Assembly (NCBI RefSeq): GCF_027853245.1
Contig: NZ_JAPTZM010000006.1
DNA from: Atlantibacter subterraneus
GTDB lineage: Bacteria; Pseudomonadota; Gammaproteobacteria; Enterobacterales; Enterobacteriaceae
Reading direction: 5' to 3' (one strand)
Length of the DNA: 64,000 bases
Made by a program: the position numbers and the translations under genes. Below are positions 61,048 to 64,000 of the stretch, one piece after another. A model generated the notes under the pieces. The model saw nothing but the letters and a program-made list of their open reading frames with translations. It was not told where the DNA came from and made no database searches. Position 1 is the first letter of the stretch. The number at the start of each line of letters is the position of its first letter.

Positions 61048-62285
61048 AGAGATTTCCCCTCTAAAAATCGGGCTTCGCCGCGATAAACCCGGCAGCGCAG
61101 AGGATTGCGGCAGGGTTCGTAGACCATTTCTACCGGCTGTTCGGCATCCCAGACGATAAAGTCGGCGACGAAACCGGCGGCAAGTTGGCCGTGAGTATGT
61201 TGTTTACCTAACGCCCGCGCGGCATGGCGCGTCACGCCTGCCCACGCCTCTTCCGGCGTCAGGCCAAACTGCACGCAGGCCATATTCATCGCCAGATGCA
61301 GACTGGCAAACGGGCTGGTGCCGGGGTTGATGTCGGTGGCGACCGCTATCGGCACGTTGTGCTGGCGCAGCAGATCCACCGGCGGACGCTGGGTTTCGCG
61401 CAGGAAATAGAACGCGCCGGGCAGCAGCACCGCGACGCTGCCACCCTGCCGCAGCGCCATTACGCCCTGCTCGTCCAGATATTCAATATGATCGGCGGAC
61501 AGGCCGTGGTATTTCCCCACCAGCGCCGACCCGCCCAGATTAGAGAGCTGTTCTACGTGCCCTTTCACCGGGATGCCCAGCGCCTGGGCCGCGGCGAATA
61601 CCCGTTCGGTCTGCGCCACGCTGAAACCGACGTTTTCGCAAAACGCATCCACGGCGTCGAACAATTTTTGCTCCCATAGCGCGGGCAATATCGTGTCACA
61701 GACGTAGTCGATATAGCCGTCAGGATCGCCTTTATACTCCGGCGGCGTGGCGTGGGCCGCCAGTAAAGTTGCGGCGATCTCTACCGGATTGGTTTGCGCC
61801 AGCCGTTGCGCCACCCGCAGCATTTTCTGTTCGTCGTCCAGATTCAGACCATAGCCCGATTTCACCTCAATCGTCGTCACCCCTTCACGCATTAGCGCGT
61901 TCAGCCGCTGCTGCGCCATGTGCTGCAGCTGTTCGGCAGACGCGGCGCGGGTAGCTTTAACGGTGGCGTTAATCCCGCCGCCCTGAGCGCTGATTTGCTG
62001 GTAGGACACGCCGTTCAGCCGCTGTTCCCACTCCTGGGCGCGGTTGCCGCCGTAAACCAGATGGGTATGGCAGTCGATCAGCCCCGGCGTTACCAGCCGC
62101 CCCTGTAGGTCGATGATTTCACACCCGGGGTTAGCCAGCGCGGGCGTCACGGCCAGGATCTTGCCGTGGCGGACAATAAGATCGTGATGTTCCAGCAGGC
62201 CATAGGGCGTATCGATAGCCGGGTCGAGCGTGGCGAGTCGCCCGTTGCGCCAGATAACATCACCGGGAAGCAGGGTAGTGGTCAT
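61044..62285 (-). CDS. hutI: Imidazolonepropionase HutI
   Basis: Amidohydrolase that opens imidazolonepropionate to formiminoglutamate. HxH metal site in LIDCHTHLVYGGNRAQEWEQR near residue 77, VEQLSNLGG and VATDINPGTSPFASLHLAMN near 320 are typical. 413 residues. First gene of hutIGC; the ATG is 20-30 bases from a HutC-like word at 62306-62315. Confidence 0.96.
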   Translation of the reverse strand: MTTTLLPGDVIWRNGRLATLDPAIDTPYGLLEHHDLIVRHGKILAVTPALANPGCEIIDLQGRLVTPGLIDCHTHLVYGGNRAQEWEQRLNGVSYQQISAQGGGINATVKATRAASAEQLQHMAQQRLNALMREGVTTIEVKSGYGLNLDDEQKMLRVAQRLAQTNPVEIAATLLAAHATPPEYKGDPDGYIDYVCDTILPALWEQKLFDAVDAFCENVGFSVAQTERVFAAAQALGIPVKGHVEQLSNLGGSALVGKYHGLSADHIEYLDEQGVMALRQGGSVAVLLPGAFYFLRETQRPPVDLLRQHNVPIAVATDINPGTSPFASLHLAMNMACVQFGLTPEEAWAGVTRHAARALGKQHTHGQLAAGFVADFIVWDAEQPVEMVYEPCRNPLRCRVYRGEARFLEGKSL

Positions 62286-62305
62286 GATGTTCGCTTGTCA
62301 TGGGT

Positions 62306-62315
62306 TGTCTATACA
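62306..62315. promoter_or_regulatory. HutC-like site upstream of hutI
   Basis: TGTCTATACA, identical to the ten-base word at the hutUH operator (opposite strand). The second dyad half is less clear than at hutUH. Position just upstream of hutI fits repression of hutIGC. Confidence 0.6.
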
Positions 62316-62481
62316 TTTATTGGCAACCTGTCGGACTTGTCAACCTGCCCGCCATTCACAGTTCACGAAAGCGCGGATAAAATTAACTTTTTAGCGCTTT
62401 AGCTTCCCGTTTTGATCAAGTTAGGTTAAAAAAGCAGGCTATTTCAGCACTCATCCTTTTTGACACAGCAAGGAGCATCCC

Positions 62482-63789
62482 TTGAACAGATTTTCGGTTT
62501 CCCGTCTGGCGCTGGCTTTTGCCGTTGGCGTGACACTGACCGCCTGTAGCTCAACGCCGCCGGACCAGCGTCCGTCCGAGCAAACAGCGCCAGGCACCGC
62601 ATCGCGCCCGATCCTGTCGGCTAACGAAGCGCAGAACTTTGTCGCCTCACGCTATTTCTCCGCCATGGACCCGAACGCGGCACCGTGGTCACCGGTAAAA
62701 ATCGCCGTTCCCGCCCAGCCTGACTTTGTGGTCGGCCCGGCAGGCACCGCAGGCGTGACCCATACCTCGATTCAGGCGGCGGTGGATGCGGCGATTATCA
62801 AGCACACCAGCACCCGTCAGTACATTGCGATTATGCCGGGCACTTATGAAGGCACCGTGTATATTCCTGCCGCCTCCGGCAGCGTGACGCTGTACGGCCT
62901 GGGTGAAAACCCGGCAGACGTGAAAATCGGCGCGGCGCTGGATTCTGAAATGGATCGCGCGACCTGGCGTCATACGGTTAACCCGTCAGGCAAATACATG
63001 CCGGGCAAACCGGCCTGGTATATGTTCGATAACTGCCAGAACCGCCGCGAGGCCACGGTCGGCCTGATGTGTTCCGCCGTGGTGTGGTCCCAGAACAACG
63101 GGCTGCAATTGCAGAATCTGACCATCGAGAACAATCTGGGCGACAGCGTGGATGCCGGTAATCATCAGGCGGTCGCACTGCGCAGCGATGGCGACAAAGT
63201 TCAGATCGATAAAGTGAACATTCTGGGCCGTCAGAACACGTTCTTCGTGACCAACAGCGATCTGCAAAACCGCATCGTCAACAACCGTCAGACCCGCACG
63301 CTGGTGACTAACAGCTATGTGGAAGGCGACGTGGATCTGGTTGCCGGTCGCGGCGCGGTGGTGTTTGACAACACCGAGTTCCGGGTGGTGAATTCCCGTA
63401 CCCAGCAGGAAGGCTACGTGTTTGCTCCGGCGACTCAGCCGAACATCTGGTACGGCTTCCTGGCGACCAACAGCCGCTTTGTGGCGAACGGCGACGGCGT
63501 AGCGCAGTTGGGCCGCGCGTGGGATATCGAAGCGTCTGAAAACGGCTATACCGCTAACCAGACCGCCAACGGTCAGGTGGTTATCCGCGACAGCGTGATT
63601 AACGAAGGCTTTAACAAAGCCAGGCCGTGGGGCGATGCGCTGGGTTCCAAACGTCCTTTCGCGGGCAATACCGGCACCATGGCGGATGACAAACTGCAGC
63701 GCGAGTTGAACGACAACAACTTCAACCGCATGTGGGAGTTCAACAACCGCGGTCTGGGTAGCCAGGTGGTTGCCGAGCCGAAACAGTAA
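62482..63789 (+). CDS. ybhC: Pectinesterase-family outer-membrane lipoprotein YbhC
   Basis: Lipoprotein with a pectin-methylesterase beta-helix fold; in E. coli assigned acyl-CoA thioesterase activity, and true pectin activity is doubtful. Lipobox LTACSS gives an acylated Cys near residue 22. Family text AGTAGVTHTSIQAAVDAAI, SYVEGDVDLVAGRGAVVFDNTEF (active-site Asp pair) and GYVFAPATQ is present. Start is TTG with AAGGAGC upstream; it matches the E. coli protein start. 435 residues (E. coli 427). Confidence 0.94.
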   Translation: MNRFSVSRLALAFAVGVTLTACSSTPPDQRPSEQTAPGTASRPILSANEAQNFVASRYFSAMDPNAAPWSPVKIAVPAQPDFVVGPAGTAGVTHTSIQAAVDAAIIKHTSTRQYIAIMPGTYEGTVYIPAASGSVTLYGLGENPADVKIGAALDSEMDRATWRHTVNPSGKYMPGKPAWYMFDNCQNRREATVGLMCSAVVWSQNNGLQLQNLTIENNLGDSVDAGNHQAVALRSDGDKVQIDKVNILGRQNTFFVTNSDLQNRIVNNRQTRTLVTNSYVEGDVDLVAGRGAVVFDNTEFRVVNSRTQQEGYVFAPATQPNIWYGFLATNSRFVANGDGVAQLGRAWDIEASENGYTANQTANGQVVIRDSVINEGFNKARPWGDALGSKRPFAGNTGTMADDKLQRELNDNNFNRMWEFNNRGLGSQVVAEPKQ

Positions 63790-63790
63790 T

Positions 63791-63816
63791 AAAAAAGGCG
63801 CATGAAAAATGCGCCT
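63791..63816 (-). terminator. Terminator of pgl
   Basis: AGGCGCAT / ATGCGCCT with a five-base loop; read on the minus strand it is followed by six T. It lies beyond the pgl stop and just past the ybhC stop. Confidence 0.85.
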
Positions 63817-63824
63817 GATTATTG

Positions 63825-63857
63825 AGCGGACACGCCTCAGGCCTGTCCGCTTTTTTT
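63825..63857 (+). terminator. Terminator of ybhC
   Basis: AGCGGACA / TGTCCGCT stem, with an inner GCC/GGC pairing, followed by seven T on the plus strand. With the hairpin at 63791 it forms a back-to-back pair for convergent genes. Confidence 0.9.
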
Positions 63858-63862
63858 CGCCC

Positions 63863-64000
63863 TTAGCGCGCGTCGATCACCACCCACATTGGGCCCTGGC
63901 CCACGGCATAGCGCCCGACATCACGCAGCAGGCCCTGCGCGCCTTCAATCGCATGCACGGAAATATGGTGCGACTTCTGCCCGGCGGCGATCAGGTATTT
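63863..64000 (-). CDS. pgl: 6-phosphogluconolactonase Pgl (3' end, cut by window edge)
   Basis: Last 45 residues of the beta-propeller lactonase of the pentose phosphate pathway. The frame reads KYLIAAGQKSHHISVHAIEG and ends RYAVGQGPMWVVIDAR, matching the E. coli Pgl (YbhE) C-terminus with few changes. The rest of the gene lies outside the window. Convergent with ybhC across two terminators. Confidence 0.93.
   Translation of the reverse strand, partial: KYLIAAGQKSHHISVHAIEGAQGLLRDVGRYAVGQGPMWVVIDAR

Noticed and set aside
1..64000. Mobile elements, CRISPR arrays, toxin-antitoxin or phage-defence genes, tRNA/rRNA
   Set aside because: Looked for throughout; no transposase, integrase, direct-repeat array, attachment site or defence gene was seen. 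All longer genes belong to known enteric core or common accessory families.

Overview
The window is chromosomal DNA of a member of the Enterobacteriaceae. Almost every gene product reads as a full-length, close relative of an Escherichia coli protein. The colanic acid operon, RcsAB/RfaH-type leader signals, the glnHPQ sigma-54 promoter and the BirA, LexA and MntR operators are all of enteric type. GC content is high, and a histidine-utilisation (hut) operon sits between the bio genes and ybhC, an arrangement I associate with Salmonella and Klebsiella/Enterobacter-like genera rather than E. coli K-12. I cannot name the genus. I saw no insertion sequence, prophage, CRISPR array, tRNA or rRNA gene. 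The only partial genes are the two cut by the window ends (wcaC and pgl).

Layout. (1) 1-6637: the 5' part of the colanic acid operon on the minus strand (wza-wzb-wzc-wcaA-wcaB-wcaC), with a long leader carrying a JUMPstart/ops element and RcsAB-like boxes; yegH is divergent. (2) 8241-23335: the E. coli 18-min block in reverse orientation: ybiT, ldtB, ybiR, mntR, mntS, opgE, ompX, rhtA, dps, glnHPQ, ybiO, rlmF. (3) 23714-28019: an altered stretch with two DUF1471 genes (mcbA, ybiJ) and an adenine-salvage pair (adeQ, adeD), where E. coli carries fiu-ybiX-ybiI and ybiC. (4) 28051-42950: ybiB, dinG, rhlE, then cecR-ybhGFSR (regulator plus ABC efflux system), ybhQ, ybhP-clsB-ybhN (membrane phospholipid genes) and ybhL. 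(5) 43013-48995: moaABCDE behind a probable molybdenum-cofactor riboswitch, ybhK and uvrB. (6) 49749-50459: an orphan LivF/UrtE-type ATPase. (7) 50456-55961: biotin synthesis genes bioBFCD and divergent bioA, then ybhB. (8) 55992-62285: hutIGC and hutUH. (9) ybhC and the 3' end of pgl.

The genes form several small functional units: capsule export and its tyrosine-phosphorylation control (Wza/Wzb/Wzc); stationary-phase and metal-stress protection (Dps, MntR/MntS, OmpX); glutamine uptake under nitrogen control; purine salvage; SOS repair (DinG, UvrB, both with LexA boxes); drug/antibiotic efflux under CecR; cofactor synthesis (Mo-cofactor and biotin); and histidine breakdown to glutamate.

The largest departures from the E. 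coli map are the direct yegH|ybiT junction at about 8.2 kb, which is what a single inversion across the terminus would give, the adeQ-adeD substitution, the orphan ATPase with degenerate ABC motifs, and the hut insertion. I found no clear previously undescribed multi-gene system. The orphan ATPase with its structured leader is the best candidate for something uncharacterised.
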